The notes: a model not told the origin generated them from the letters alone. A DNA stretch of 64,000 bases from Pseudoxanthomonas sp. z9 (GCF_006542425.1 NZ_VFID01000014.1:248001-312000), one strand, 5' to 3'. Numbered from the stretch's first letter, positions 53,360-62,777 are shown. Numbers and translations are program-made.

Positions 53360-54244
53360 ATGTGGCACCGCATCGCATTGACGGCAGCATTCCTCGTGTC
53401 CGCGCCGGCCTGGGCCGACTGCCCGCCGGAGGGTACCGACGCGGCGTCGCTCCGGCTGCTGAAAGAACAGAAGTTCGCGATGGAGGATGCGGCCGCGCGC
53501 GATGCGTTGGCGATCGGGCTGGTCGATTGCCTGTCCGATCCGGATCCCGAGGTGCGCGACGGCATCGCCTACGAGACGATCACCACCTGGCTGCGCGGCG
53601 ACCAGTTGGCCGAGCCGGTGCGCCGGCAACTGCTGGAGCGGCTGTATGCGCAACTGGACGGCAAGGATCCCGAAGGCTTCACCCATCCGTTCGCGGCGCT
53701 GATGCTGTCCGAGGTCGCGCGCACGGATCGCCTGCAACCCTGGCTGGGCGCGGACGAGCGCGCCGACATGGTCAAGCGCGCGACCCGCTACCTGGCCTCG
53801 GTGAACGACTATCGCGGCTACGACGCGAAGGAAGGCTGGCGCCATGGCGTGGCGCACGGCGCCGACTGGCTGCTGCAACTGGCGTCCAACGAACAGGTCA
53901 ATCGCGATCAGGTCGAACAGATCCTGGCGGCGCTCACCTTGCAGATCGTCCCCGAGCAACCGCATGCCTACGTGTTCGGCGAACCCGGGCGGTTGGCCCG
54001 GCCGGTGATCTTCATCGCCCGTCGCGGCGTACTGAGCGATGCGGAATGGCAGGCCTGGTTCACCGGCCTGCCGCAGCGCCTGGGAAATCCCGAGCAGGCG
54101 TATCGCGACGTCGCCTGGCTGGCGCGCCGGCATGATCTGATCGCCTTCCTTGGCAGTCTTTACCTGGAAGCGGATCAGTCCGCCGATGCGAAGGTGCAGG
54201 CGCTCAAGCCGGCGGTGGTGGCGGGGATCAAGGCGGTGCCGTGA
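53360..54244 (+). CDS. DUF2785-family secreted protein
   Basis: A 294-residue protein with signal peptide MWHRIALTAAFLVSAPAWA and a DUF2785 domain made of helical repeats: GLVDCLSDPDPEVRDGIAYETITTWLR, ALMLSEVARTDRLQPWLGADERADMVKRATRYLASVNDYRGYDAKEGWRHGVAHGADWLLQLASN. The family's role is unknown. It follows the DUF4349 gene by 44 bp on the same strand. Confidence 0.87.
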   Translation: MWHRIALTAAFLVSAPAWADCPPEGTDAASLRLLKEQKFAMEDAAARDALAIGLVDCLSDPDPEVRDGIAYETITTWLRGDQLAEPVRRQLLERLYAQLDGKDPEGFTHPFAALMLSEVARTDRLQPWLGADERADMVKRATRYLASVNDYRGYDAKEGWRHGVAHGADWLLQLASNEQVNRDQVEQILAALTLQIVPEQPHAYVFGEPGRLARPVIFIARRGVLSDAEWQAWFTGLPQRLGNPEQAYRDVAWLARRHDLIAFLGSLYLEADQSADAKVQALKPAVVAGIKAVP

Positions 54245-54328
54245 AGGCGGCGTGAGTTCGCCAAGCCGGTCGCGCTCAGGTTGTGAGGTGCGCCGCGCCG
54301 GTGCGGTAGCGCGGGTTACGTTCTCGCG

Positions 54329-54342
54329 TGTAAACGGTTTTG
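54329..54342. promoter_or_regulatory. LacI-family-like operator upstream of TonB receptor
   Basis: TGTAAACGGTTTTG matches the TGnAAnCGnTTnCA-type LacI/PurR operator at the TG, AA, CG and TT positions (the last CA is TG). It lies 81 bp before the receptor ATG. No LacI gene is in the window, so the regulator is unknown; assignment is inference. Confidence 0.4.
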
Positions 54343-54422
54343 TCTCTGGTCGCTCATGCGGACCCGGGCGTAGATTCGGGCAGGCGCGCAACGCGCTTCC
54401 ATACGCCAACCGGGGATCGCCT

Positions 54423-56834
54423 ATGCAACGGAACCGTCTGTCCTTCTTCGTGCGTTGTTCCCTGGTGTTGATGGCGGCCACGCAGGGCGTCGCCGCACAG
54501 GACGCCACCACGCAACAGCAGGCGCCGCCGGACGCCGGACAGACGGAAGCAACCACCCTGGATCAGGTCACCGTGCTCGGCTCGCGCCGGGTGGTGCGTA
54601 GTTCGGATACGCAGTCACCGGTGCCGGTGGACGTGATCCCGATGGCGCAGGCGACCGAGCAGGGCGCCCAGTTCGACCTCGCCCAGACCCTGCAATACAC
54701 CGCCCCCTCGCTGATTTCCACGCGCCAGACCGGCGCCGATGGCGCCGACCTGATCGACGGCGCCGCATTGCGCGGGCTGGGTTCGGATCAGACCCTGGTG
54801 CTGGTCAACGGCAAGCGCCGGCACACGGTGTCGCTGGTGAACATCTACGGCGCGCGCGATCGCGGCAACACCGGCACCGACCTGAACTCTTTGCCGATGC
54901 TGGCCATCGACCGGGTCGAGGTGCTGCGCGACGGCGCGGCCGCGCAGTATGGTTCCGACGCGATCGCCGGGGTGATGAACATCGCCCTGAAGCGTCGTCC
55001 CGGTTGCGAGGCGATCGCCGGCTGGGGCCAGTACTCGCGCGGCGACGGCGAGAACTGGATCGCTTCGGCCTACTGCGGCCTGGCCCTGTCCAACGGCGGC
55101 CACTTCGCGGTGACCGGCGAATGGCAGGACCGGGATCGCTCCAACCGCGCCACCGCCGAAAATCCGCTGCGCATCATCGGCGACAGCCAGGTCAAGAACA
55201 AAACCCTCTACCTCAACGGCGATCTGCCGCTGACCGAATCGGCCGAGTTCTACTTCACCGCCGGCATGCAGGATCGCGACGCGTCATCGGCGGCGTTCGC
55301 GCGCGAGGGCATCGGTTCGGAGGACATTCCCTCGCGCAATTCGGCGGCGATGTATCCGGACGGCTTCGTGCCCTTCATCAACGGCGATCTGCAGGATCGC
55401 TACAGCATCGCCGGCCTGCGCGGTGACATCGGCCAGTGGCATTGGGATGTCTCGCACACCTACGGCTACAACGAACTGCGCTACACCATCGACCATACCC
55501 TCAACGCGTCCATCGCCAACCAGGACCTGCTCAACGGCGGCGCCGGTATCAGCCCGAGCCGCTTCGACGCCGGCGGTTTCTCGTTCAAGCAGAAGACCAT
55601 CAACGCGGACGTGTCGCGCTACTTCGACAACGTGCTGCATGGCCTCAACCTGGCCTTCGGCGCCGAGCACCGGCGCGAGGACTACCGTATCCGCGCGGGC
55701 GAACCGGGCTCCTACCTCGACGTGGACGGCGCGGGCGAGGGCGGCAATCCGGGCAGCCAGGGTTTCCCCGGATTCCAGCCGGGCGACGTGACCGACAAGC
55801 ATCGCGACAGCTGGGCCGCGTACGCCGACGTGGAAATCGACTTCACCGAGCGCTTGATGCTCGGCCTGGCCGCGCGCTACGAGGACTACAGCGATTTCGG
55901 CAACACCCTCAACGGCAAGCTGGCGATGGCTTTCCGGGTGAGCGACGCGTTCCTGTTGCGCGGCTCGGTGAGCACCGGATTCCGCGCGCCCTCGCTGCAA
56001 CAGAAATATTTCTCCTCCACCATCACCGATTTCATCAGCGGCGAACCGGTGGACGTGGTGATCGCGCCCAACGGCGGCGCGCTCGCCAACCTGGCCGGGA
56101 TTCCCGCGCTGAAGGAGGAAACCTCGCGCGGCGGCACCCTGGGCTTCACCTGGTCGCCTAGCGCGGCGGTGTCGATGACCCTGGATGCCTATCGCATCGA
56201 GATCGATGATCGGGTGGTGCTGAGCGGCGAGTTCGACAACAGCGATCCGGTCATCGGCGCCGCACTGGAAGCGCTGGACGTGGGCCTGGCGCGCTTCTTC
56301 TTCAATTCGGTGGACACCCGCACCACCGGCGTGGACCTGACCCTGTCGTGGGAGGCGCAGGCGGGCGCCGGCAAGCTCAGCACCTACCTGGCCGCCAACT
56401 ACAGCAAGACCGAGGTGACCCAGGTGCATACGCCGCCTTCGCTGGCCGGTCGCGAGGACGTGCTGCTGTCGCCACGGGATCGCCTGTTCGTGGAGAACGG
56501 CGCGCCGCGCAACAAGGCGGTGCTGGGATTCGACTACGCGCTGGATCGCTGGGACTTCGGGATGAAGATCATCCACTTCGGCTCGCAGACCCTGGGCACG
56601 TTCTCCGGCCCGCCGGTGCCGGACCAGCACTACAAGGCGAAGACTTCGGCGGATGTGAGCATCACCTACAGCTTCACCGACAACGCCAAGCTGACCCTTG
56701 GCGGCGCCAATGTGTTCGACGTGTTCCCGACCCGGCAGGACCCGAACGAGACCGACAATGGGCACATCTACGAGAGCGTGCAGTTCGGCCTCAACGGTGC
56801 GTCCTACTTCGCGCGCTTCTGGTACCGCTTCTGA
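54423..56834 (+). CDS. TonB-dependent receptor (outer-membrane)
   Basis: An 803-residue receptor with signal peptide MQRNRLSFFVRCSLVLMAATQGVAAQ, a TonB-box-like QVTVLGSRR (about 47-55), a plug with LNSLPMLAIDRVEVLRDGAAAQYGSDAIAGVMNIALK (about 155-190) and a barrel ending in the aromatic tail YFARFWYRF. The plug shows VNGKRRHT and GARDRGNTGTDL patterns common to iTonB-type receptors for iron complexes or sugars in this group. The ligand cannot be named. Confidence 0.93.
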   Translation: MQRNRLSFFVRCSLVLMAATQGVAAQDATTQQQAPPDAGQTEATTLDQVTVLGSRRVVRSSDTQSPVPVDVIPMAQATEQGAQFDLAQTLQYTAPSLISTRQTGADGADLIDGAALRGLGSDQTLVLVNGKRRHTVSLVNIYGARDRGNTGTDLNSLPMLAIDRVEVLRDGAAAQYGSDAIAGVMNIALKRRPGCEAIAGWGQYSRGDGENWIASAYCGLALSNGGHFAVTGEWQDRDRSNRATAENPLRIIGDSQVKNKTLYLNGDLPLTESAEFYFTAGMQDRDASSAAFAREGIGSEDIPSRNSAAMYPDGFVPFINGDLQDRYSIAGLRGDIGQWHWDVSHTYGYNELRYTIDHTLNASIANQDLLNGGAGISPSRFDAGGFSFKQKTINADVSRYFDNVLHGLNLAFGAEHRREDYRIRAGEPGSYLDVDGAGEGGNPGSQGFPGFQPGDVTDKHRDSWAAYADVEIDFTERLMLGLAARYEDYSDFGNTLNGKLAMAFRVSDAFLLRGSVSTGFRAPSLQQKYFSSTITDFISGEPVDVVIAPNGGALANLAGIPALKEETSRGGTLGFTWSPSAAVSMTLDAYRIEIDDRVVLSGEFDNSDPVIGAALEALDVGLARFFFNSVDTRTTGVDLTLSWEAQAGAGKLSTYLAANYSKTEVTQVHTPPSLAGREDVLLSPRDRLFVENGAPRNKAVLGFDYALDRWDFGMKIIHFGSQTLGTFSGPPVPDQHYKAKTSADVSITYSFTDNAKLTLGGANVFDVFPTRQDPNETDNGHIYESVQFGLNGASYFARFWYRF

Positions 56835-56855
56835 GCCGGAGCGGGCGGGTGGATT

Positions 56856-57791
56856 TCAGCGGCCCAGCAGATCCGCCGGAATCGGCGGCAACGGCGTGCG
56901 CTCGTCCTCGGCCTCGGCTTTCAGCCAATCGATGAAGGCCAGCGCCGCCGGCCGCGGCGTCTTGTGCGAGGGATGCACCACGTAATAGGCGAAGCGCGCC
57001 TTCAGCGCCGGACCGGGCAGGCGGATGAGTTCGTAGCGTTGCAGGTAGGGCTGCGCGATGATCCTGCGCGCCAGCGCCGCGCCCACGCCGTAGACGCTGG
57101 CGCGCATCACGTCGGTGCTGTCGCTGAAGCTGTGCATTTCCGGCAGATGCAGGCCACGCACGCCGGCTGCGCGGAACCAGTCGCGCCAGCCTTGCAGGGC
57201 CAGGTCGGTGACCAGCGGCAGGCGGGCGATGTCGCGCGGCGTCTTCACCGCATCGACGCCCGGCAGGCCCGGCGAGGCGACCGGGAACAACTCGTCATCC
57301 ATCAGATGGTGCGCGGTCAGCCCCTGCCACTGGCCCGGACCGTGGCGGATGCCCAGGTCGGGGCCGCCCTCGTCGAAGCGGGTGAGCGCGGTGCCGGTGT
57401 CCAGTTGCAGGCGGATATGCGGATGCAGGGCGGTGAAGCGCGGGAGCCGCGGCACCAGCCAGCAATAGGCCAGCGAATGCAGGGTGGTCACCCGCAGCAC
57501 CGAGACGCCGTCCGCATGGCGCAGGTTGGCCGCGACCCCTTCAATATCGGTCAGCGCGGCGGTGGCCGCGTCCGCCAGTTGCCGGCCCTCCTGGGTCAGC
57601 TTGACCCCGCGTGCATGGCGCTGGAACAGCGCCACGCCCAGCAGCGATTCCAGCTTGCGGATGTGGTGGCTGACCGCGCTGGCGGTCAGGTGCAGCTCCT
57701 CCGCGGCATGGGCGAAGTTCTGGTGCCGGGCGGCGGCGGCGAACACGCCCAGGGCGGGCAACAGGGCAGGGCGCAGGTTCATGGGAGGCAT
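56856..57791 (-). CDS. LysR-family regulator, GcvA-like
   Basis: A 311-residue LysR regulator. The N-terminal helix-turn-helix is LPALGVFAAAARHQNFAHAAEELHLTASAVSHHIRKLESLLGVALFQRHARGVKLTQEG, and a periplasmic-binding-like effector domain follows (LRVTTLHSLAYCWLVPRLPRF ... DLGIRHGPGQW ... LPLVTDLALQGW). I chose the ATG at 57791 (MPPMNLRP) because GcvA-type members begin with MPPLNALRAF. It diverges from an EamA transporter gene, which it may regulate. Confidence 0.92.
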   Translation of the reverse strand: MPPMNLRPALLPALGVFAAAARHQNFAHAAEELHLTASAVSHHIRKLESLLGVALFQRHARGVKLTQEGRQLADAATAALTDIEGVAANLRHADGVSVLRVTTLHSLAYCWLVPRLPRFTALHPHIRLQLDTGTALTRFDEGGPDLGIRHGPGQWQGLTAHHLMDDELFPVASPGLPGVDAVKTPRDIARLPLVTDLALQGWRDWFRAAGVRGLHLPEMHSFSDSTDVMRASVYGVGAALARRIIAQPYLQRYELIRLPGPALKARFAYYVVHPSHKTPRPAALAFIDWLKAEAEDERTPLPPIPADLLGR

Positions 57792-57939
57792 CAACCAGAT
57801 TTGTGGCTCACTCGCATAATATGCGCTTGCGGGCGATGTGGGACGCGCCAGAATGGCCGAGACACAAAACAGGTGAACGGCGATGGCGGGCGACGGCGCG
57901 GTGGCGGACGCGGGCAAGGCGGGTTCGCTGGGAGGCGGG

Positions 57940-58800
57940 ATGGCACGTGACTGGCGGACTCCGATCGAACTGCTGGTCCTGGGCGCCATCTGGGGCAGCT
58001 CGTTCCTGTTCATGCGGATCGCGGCCGAACCCTTCGGCGCGTTCGCGCTGGTGGATATCCGGCTGACCCTGGGCGCGCTGGTGCTGCTGCCGTTCCTGTG
58101 GCGCGACCGCGCGGTGTTCACCCGCGCGATGTGGCCGAAGCTGGCGATCATCGGGCTGATCAACTCGGCCATCCCGTTCCTGCTGTTCGCCTGGGCCGCG
58201 CAGCGTTCGCCGGCCGCCATCGGCGCGATCTGCAACGCGATGACGGTGCTGTTCGCCGCGCTGATCGGCTTTCTGTTCTTCGGCGAAAAGATTGGCACCC
58301 GCCGTGCCATCGCGCTGCTGGTCGGCTTCGGTGGCGTGGTGTTGCTGGCGACCAGCAAGGCGGGCGGCATCAGTGTCGGCATGGCGGTGATCGCCGGCTC
58401 GACCGCCGCGCTGCTGTATGGCGTGGGCGTCAACCTGGTCCGCCGCCACCTGGGCGGCATTCCGCCAGCGGCCGCGGCCGCGGCCACGCTGGGGTGCTCG
58501 GCGCTGCTGCTGGCGCCGTTCGCCGCCACCCACTGGCCGACCAACGCCATCTCGCCGCTGGCCTGGGGCAGCGCGATCGCGATCGGCGTGCTCTGCACTG
58601 GCTATGCCTTCCTGCTGTACTACCGCCTGATCCAGCGCATCGGCGCCGCCCGCGCGGCGACCGTGACCTACCTGGTGCCGCTGTTCGGCGCGGCCTTCGC
58701 CTGGCTGTTCCTGGGCGAGCCGGTGACCCCGGCGATGCTGGCCGCCGGCCTGCTGATCCTGGGCAGCGTCGCTTTCAGCCAGCGGGCGCCGAAGCCATGA
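57940..58800 (+). CDS. EamA-family (DMT) transporter
   Basis: A 286-residue, ten-helix inner-membrane protein: ELLVLGAIWGSSFLFMRIAAEPFGAFALVDIRL, TVLFAALIGFLFFGEKIGTRRAIALLVGFGGVVLL, and AAFAWLFLGEPVTPAMLAAGLLILGSVAF in the second repeat. The ATG at 57940 has GGGAGG 4 bp upstream; an in-frame ATG at 57883 would add 19 low-complexity residues. It overlaps the next gene by 4 bp and is divergent from a LysR regulator that probably controls it. Confidence 0.9.
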   Translation: MARDWRTPIELLVLGAIWGSSFLFMRIAAEPFGAFALVDIRLTLGALVLLPFLWRDRAVFTRAMWPKLAIIGLINSAIPFLLFAWAAQRSPAAIGAICNAMTVLFAALIGFLFFGEKIGTRRAIALLVGFGGVVLLATSKAGGISVGMAVIAGSTAALLYGVGVNLVRRHLGGIPPAAAAAATLGCSALLLAPFAATHWPTNAISPLAWGSAIAIGVLCTGYAFLLYYRLIQRIGAARAATVTYLVPLFGAAFAWLFLGEPVTPAMLAAGLLILGSVAFSQRAPKP

Positions 58801-59039
58801 ACGACATCGCGACGGCCGCGCAGAAGCGGGTGGTGTTCGATTTCGAGATCGACTTCAGCAATGGCGGTGGCCTGCAAGGGCAGGACTTCCGCCTGGATCT
58901 ACACGGCGACGACATCGAGGACGCCGCGCTGGCCGACTACATCGTGCGCGATCTGCGCCTGCTGATGGTTGGCGCGGTGCGCATCCGCAACAAACGCATC
59001 ATCCGGGAAGCGCACAAGCGGGCCGAAGGCGACGCCTGA
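58797..59039 (+). CDS. Small protein of unknown function coupled to EamA transporter
   Basis: An 80-residue soluble protein: VVFDFEIDFSNGGGLQGQDFRLDLHGDDIEDAALADYIVRDLRLLMVGAVRIRNKRIIREAHKRAEGD. It has conserved-looking glycine-rich and VRDLRLLMVG stretches that remind me of the N-terminal part of cyclase-like enzymes, but I cannot name a family. The ATGA overlap with the transporter gene's stop shows co-translation. Confidence 0.75.
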   Translation: MNDIATAAQKRVVFDFEIDFSNGGGLQGQDFRLDLHGDDIEDAALADYIVRDLRLLMVGAVRIRNKRIIREAHKRAEGDA

Positions 59040-59107
59040 CAACAGGCCCGACCGGTTCCGGCTGTGCCGGCGTACACTGCCGGCGGAATCGGTTTCCGGG
59101 ACATGCG

Positions 59108-59905
59108 ATGAAACGTTGGCTGGCAGGGGGATGGACGGTGCTCGCGCTCGCTTTGCTGGCGCAGGTGCCGGTGAGCGCGCAGGACGGGAAGGACGCAACC
59201 GCACAGGCGGTTGATCCATTGTTCGTGGCGCCATCGGCATCCTTGAATCTGGAACAGATCGCCTCGCTCCAGCAGCGCCTGGTCGACTGGCCGCAACTGG
59301 CGCGCTACCGCGAGGACAACGCGGCGCTGCCGCTACCGGCATCTGGCGAACAGCGGGTGGTGTTCTATGGCGACTCGATCACCGATGGCTGGGGACGCGT
59401 GGACGGCACCGCGTTCTTTCCCGGCAAGCCCTATCTCAATCGTGGCATCTCCGGGCAGACCACCGCGCAGATGCTGGTGCGGTTCCGCCAGGACGTGATC
59501 GCCCTGAAGCCGGCTGCTGTCGTCATCCTTGCCGGCACCAACGACATCGCCGGCAACACCGGCCCGGCCACGCTGGACATGATCGAGGACAACCTGCGTT
59601 CGATGGCTGAACTGGCGCGGGCCAACGGCATTCGCGTCGTACTGGCCTCGGTGCTGCCGGTCAGCGACTATCCGTGGCGACCCGGCCTGCATCCGGCCGG
59701 CAAGGTCCGCGATCTCAACACCTGGATGCGTAGCTATGCGCGCGACATCGGCGCGGTCTACCTCGACTATCACGGCGCGATGAGCAATGCCGAAGGCGGG
59801 ATGGATGCGCGCCTGGCCGCCGATGGCGTGCATCCCACGCCTGCAGGTTATGCGGTGATGGCGCCGTTGGCGCAGCGTGCCATCGACGAGGCGCTGGCGA
59901 AGTAA
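59108..59905 (+). CDS. Secreted SGNH/GDSL hydrolase
   Basis: A 265-residue exported esterase/lipase with signal peptide (residues 1-24) and the SGNH blocks: VVFYGDSITDGWG (nucleophile Ser90), NRGISGQTT (Gly), VVILAGTNDIAGN (Asn) and DGVHPTPAGYAVM (Asp/His). It acts on ester bonds, perhaps carbohydrate O-acetyl groups. It is convergent with the ArsR-linked cupin-DUF2867 gene. Confidence 0.93.
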   Translation: MKRWLAGGWTVLALALLAQVPVSAQDGKDATAQAVDPLFVAPSASLNLEQIASLQQRLVDWPQLARYREDNAALPLPASGEQRVVFYGDSITDGWGRVDGTAFFPGKPYLNRGISGQTTAQMLVRFRQDVIALKPAAVVILAGTNDIAGNTGPATLDMIEDNLRSMAELARANGIRVVLASVLPVSDYPWRPGLHPAGKVRDLNTWMRSYARDIGAVYLDYHGAMSNAEGGMDARLAADGVHPTPAGYAVMAPLAQRAIDEALAK

Positions 59906-59923
59906 CCCGGCCTGGACCGGAAG

Positions 59924-61333
59924 TCAGGCAAACAACCCATCGCTGGCGACCAGCACTTCACTGCGCTCGGCCGCCTTCTCCACCGCCGCGCGCAGCATCG
60001 CCGGTGCCACGTAGTTGCGGTGCACGCGGTCAATCAAGGTCAGGTACGCATGGCCGAACAGGTTGCTGCAACGGACGCGGGTGCCGAGGCTGATGTCGAT
60101 GCGATCGTCGGACACGATCCGCACACCCACGCAGGAGCGGAACACCAGATGGCGATCGTCCGCGCCCAGCACCACTTCGGCGAGGCGGTCGCCCTGTATC
60201 ACCTGCTGCGCCAGCACCGGGAAGCGGTCCAGGAACAATCGATCACGCTGCGGCGACAGCAGCGATGACACCGGGCAGCCCAGCGGCGAGGTGCGCAGAC
60301 GCAGCGGCCTGACCAGCACGTTGCGCAGTGTCATCAACGCGCTGACGCCCGCAGGCCGATGCTGCAGGAAGCCGTCCAGCACATCGGCCAGCACCCGCGA
60401 CGCACGCAGGCCCATGAATCCCTCTCCACGCACGCTCAGCACGAAGGTGTCCTGGTGGTGGAATTCATCCGCGAGCTCCCCGCGCAGCAGCGAGTGCGGG
60501 GGAGGTTCCGCCAGCGCGCTCACGCGCGGACCGCGTCCGGCGATGTAGCCGCGTGCATGCCGCCAGCGGGAGAGCGCGCCACGCAGGTTGCCCAGCACGC
60601 CGCGGAACCGCGCGCACAGGCGTTGCCGGGAGCTGCCGGGCGCGGCGTCGAAGGCCAGCGCGACGGTAGGAATGGTGGTGGTGTCCGGCGGCATGTCCTC
60701 CAGCAATGCAAGCACCGCATCCGGCAGCAACTCGGTCAGCGAAGCGAGATTGGCCTCGCCGCTCAGTACGCGTTCGCGTTCGGCCTGCGGCAACGGGCCA
60801 CCCAGTTCGTCGGTATGGCAGGACAGCGCGAAGAACACCGGGTGGGTGGAACCGGCGTGCGGCGCGGCGAACTGGTGCCAGGCGCCATCGCCGAAGCGGA
60901 CGGTGAACAGGCTGTCCGGCGGCAGCCGGACATGATGCAGCGCGTCGATGAAGCTGTGCGGATCGGCGGCGATCTGCGTGTCGGAAGCGGTGGAAAAGCG
61001 CAGCAGCGCGCCGGCGCTGCCGGTGACCGCGGTGAACACCCGGTGGCCGGCGTGGCGGTGGAAGGGATGGCCCTGCGGGCCCACCGCGAAGGTATAGAGC
61101 GCGGTGGCGTCGCCCTTGTCGAAATCGGTGCCGGCCAGCTTGGTCGAGGGTTCGTCGAGTTCGTCGATGAAATGGGGATGGGCGCGCTGGCGCGCGGCGG
61201 CTTCGGCATACATGCGGTCACCGGCGCCGTGACCGAGCTGCGCGATCAGGAACACCTCCACCGGAAGTCCTCCCGTGCGCGAGCGGATGCGCGCATGGGG
61301 AAAGGTGGCGACCGGTTCGGGGGGGCTGGCCAT
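59924..61333 (-). CDS. Cupin-like/DUF2867 two-domain protein
   Basis: A 469-residue cytosolic protein with two parts. The first (about 1-200) holds a cupin-like beta domain with clustered metal-type His (HPFHRHAGHRVFTAVTGSAG, GDGAWHQFAAPHAGSTHPVFFALSCHTDE). The second (about 280-465) matches DUF2867: HQDTFVLSVRGEGFMGLRASRV, LMTLRNVLVRPLRL, HLVFRSCVGVRIVSDDRIDISLGTRVRCSNLFGHAYLTLIDRVHRNYV. It lies 36 bp downstream of an ArsR regulator in one operon. The function is unknown. Confidence 0.85.
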   Translation of the reverse strand: MASPPEPVATFPHARIRSRTGGLPVEVFLIAQLGHGAGDRMYAEAAARQRAHPHFIDELDEPSTKLAGTDFDKGDATALYTFAVGPQGHPFHRHAGHRVFTAVTGSAGALLRFSTASDTQIAADPHSFIDALHHVRLPPDSLFTVRFGDGAWHQFAAPHAGSTHPVFFALSCHTDELGGPLPQAERERVLSGEANLASLTELLPDAVLALLEDMPPDTTTIPTVALAFDAAPGSSRQRLCARFRGVLGNLRGALSRWRHARGYIAGRGPRVSALAEPPPHSLLRGELADEFHHQDTFVLSVRGEGFMGLRASRVLADVLDGFLQHRPAGVSALMTLRNVLVRPLRLRTSPLGCPVSSLLSPQRDRLFLDRFPVLAQQVIQGDRLAEVVLGADDRHLVFRSCVGVRIVSDDRIDISLGTRVRCSNLFGHAYLTLIDRVHRNYVAPAMLRAAVEKAAERSEVLVASDGLFA

Positions 61334-61369
61334 GGTGTGAAATCCTGTCGTGCTGCGGGCGAGGGGAAC

Positions 61370-61684
61370 TCAGCGGGCCTTGGTGGTGCGCCGGCGCGCT
61401 TCGCGTTTCAGCGGCCCGGCGGTGGGGCAGATCTCGAAGGCGAAGCCGGTGAGGGTATTGACCAGGCTGTCCGGCACCAGCCGGTAGAACACGTACTGGC
61501 CCCGCCGCTCGCTGCTGACCAGCCCGGCGTTCTCGAGTACCGACAGATGCCGCGAGATGGCCGGGGCGCTCATCTCGAAGCGCTCGGCAATCTCGCCGGC
61601 GGTCAGTTCCTGCGCGGACAGGTAGGCGAGGATTTCCCTGCGGGGGCGGGAAGCCAGCGCTTCGAAGATGCGGTCGACGGCCAT
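61370..61684 (-). CDS. ArsR-family HTH regulator
   Basis: A 104-residue winged-helix repressor: MAVDRIFEALASRPRREILAYLSAQELTAGEIAERFEMSAPAISRHLSVLENAGLVSSERRGQYVFYRLVPDSL. It lacks the Cys-rich metal sites of classical ArsR/SmtB, so it probably senses something other than metal (SdpR/autorepressor-like). The perfect operator lies 7 bp upstream of its start, so it should repress itself and the cupin-DUF2867 gene that follows. Confidence 0.92.
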   Translation of the reverse strand: MAVDRIFEALASRPRREILAYLSAQELTAGEIAERFEMSAPAISRHLSVLENAGLVSSERRGQYVFYRLVPDSLVNTLTGFAFEICPTAGPLKREARRRTTKAR

Positions 61685-61690
61685 GTAATG

Positions 61691-61718
61691 ATTTAACCAA
61701 TTAACGTATTGGTTAAAT
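61691..61718. promoter_or_regulatory. Perfect inverted-repeat operator of the ArsR regulator
   Basis: ATTTAACCAAT - TAACGT - ATTGGTTAAAT: a perfect 11-bp inverted repeat with a 6-bp spacer, in otherwise GC-rich DNA, ending 7 bp before the ArsR start codon on the minus strand. Size and position are as expected for an ArsR-dimer autoregulatory operator. Confidence 0.85.
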
Positions 61719-61801
61719 ATCGGGTGCGCCCACCGGCATTGTCAAGCCTGTTCCCGGCCGTTGGTCGGATGCCGGCGCGGCGTCCCGTCCTGAAATGCAA
61801 A

Positions 61802-61826
61802 GCCCCTCTCCGGAAGGGAGAGGGGC
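61802..61826 (-). terminator. Intrinsic-like terminator for the cyclophilin gene
   Basis: GCCCCTCTCC GGAAG GGAGAGGGGC, a perfect 10-bp stem. On the minus strand it is followed by TTTGCATTTC, a weak T-rich tail. It lies 37 bp past the stop of the peptidylprolyl-isomerase gene. Confidence 0.65.
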
Positions 61827-61862
61827 CATCGGCGGGCGGCGTCAGCCGGCGCCGGAGAAACC

Positions 61863-62777
61863 TCAGCCCTGCTTCGGCGCGCGCACCGGCAGCGGCACGT
61901 TGCACAGATCGATGTGGCCGGCCGGCCGCACGTACCAGGCGTCACGGCGGTTGCGGCGCGCCTCGGTGGCCTCGGCAAAGGTCTTCGAATCGGTGCGCAG
62001 CAGTTGCAGCGCGGTGCGCTCGGCTTCCGGCACGTCGCTGGCGAGGCGGATCGCCTTGATCGGCGTGTAGTCGGCGGGCTTGTCGTACATGCCCATCGGA
62101 TCCGGGCCGCGCTTGATCACGCTCAGCAGTTCCATCCCCTTCACCACCCGGCCTACCACGGTGATGTTGCGATCCAACTGGCGCGGCGACTGGCCGATCA
62201 CCACGTACAGTTCGGTCGCGTTGCTGCTGTCCGGCGCGGTGTCGCGGCCGGCGCCGAGGGTGCCGTAGCAATGCGCCATCCAGGCCTGGCCGGTGGCCGG
62301 ATCGCGGCCGGCCTGGAAGCCGTCGACGAAGCCGACCTGCGGCGCCCAGCCGTCGGCGTCTGGCAGGCGATCGAAACGCAGCCCTTCGGCCTTGCGTTCG
62401 AACTCCGCCGGCAGCTTGGCCTTGGCGGTGCCGATCGACTTGCGCTTGGCTTCATCCTCGGTCGGATCGCCGAACTGCACCACCCAGTTGTCCTGCGAGC
62501 GGTAGATGTTGAGGCCGTTCCAGAAACCCTCGTGCGCCAGCGTGCGGATGTTGCCGACATGCTCGGGCGCGAACGCCGGCGCCAGCTCGATGATCACCCG
62601 GCCGCTTTCCAGTTCCATGTACAGCGTGTTGGCCGGATCCAGGGTCCGCCAGTCGCCGGCCGGCGAGGCGTCGAGGATTTCCTGGGCGCTGCGGTACTTG
62701 GCCGGTTCGGCGGCCGACAGCGGCAGGGCGGCGGCCAGCGCCACGGCGGAGGCCAGCAGGGTGGTGCGCAGGGACAT
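61863..62777 (-). CDS. Secreted cyclophilin-type peptidylprolyl isomerase
   Basis: A 304-residue protein with signal peptide [22 protein letters not shown] and a cyclophilin-fold domain with a long insert: [88 protein letters not shown] and [21 protein letters not shown]. It probably assists folding of exported proteins. The family PPIase residues (R in NIYRS, H in AHCYGTL) are present. Confidence 0.9.
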   Translation of the reverse strand: MSLRTTLLASAVALAAALPLSAAEPAKYRSAQEILDASPAGDWRTLDPANTLYMELESGRVIIELAPAFAPEHVGNIRTLAHEGFWNGLNIYRSQDNWVVQFGDPTEDEAKRKSIGTAKAKLPAEFERKAEGLRFDRLPDADGWAPQVGFVDGFQAGRDPATGQAWMAHCYGTLGAGRDTAPDSSNATELYVVIGQSPRQLDRNITVVGRVVKGMELLSVIKRGPDPMGMYDKPADYTPIKAIRLASDVPEAERTALQLLRTDSKTFAEATEARRNRRDAWYVRPAGHIDLCNVPLPVRAPKQG

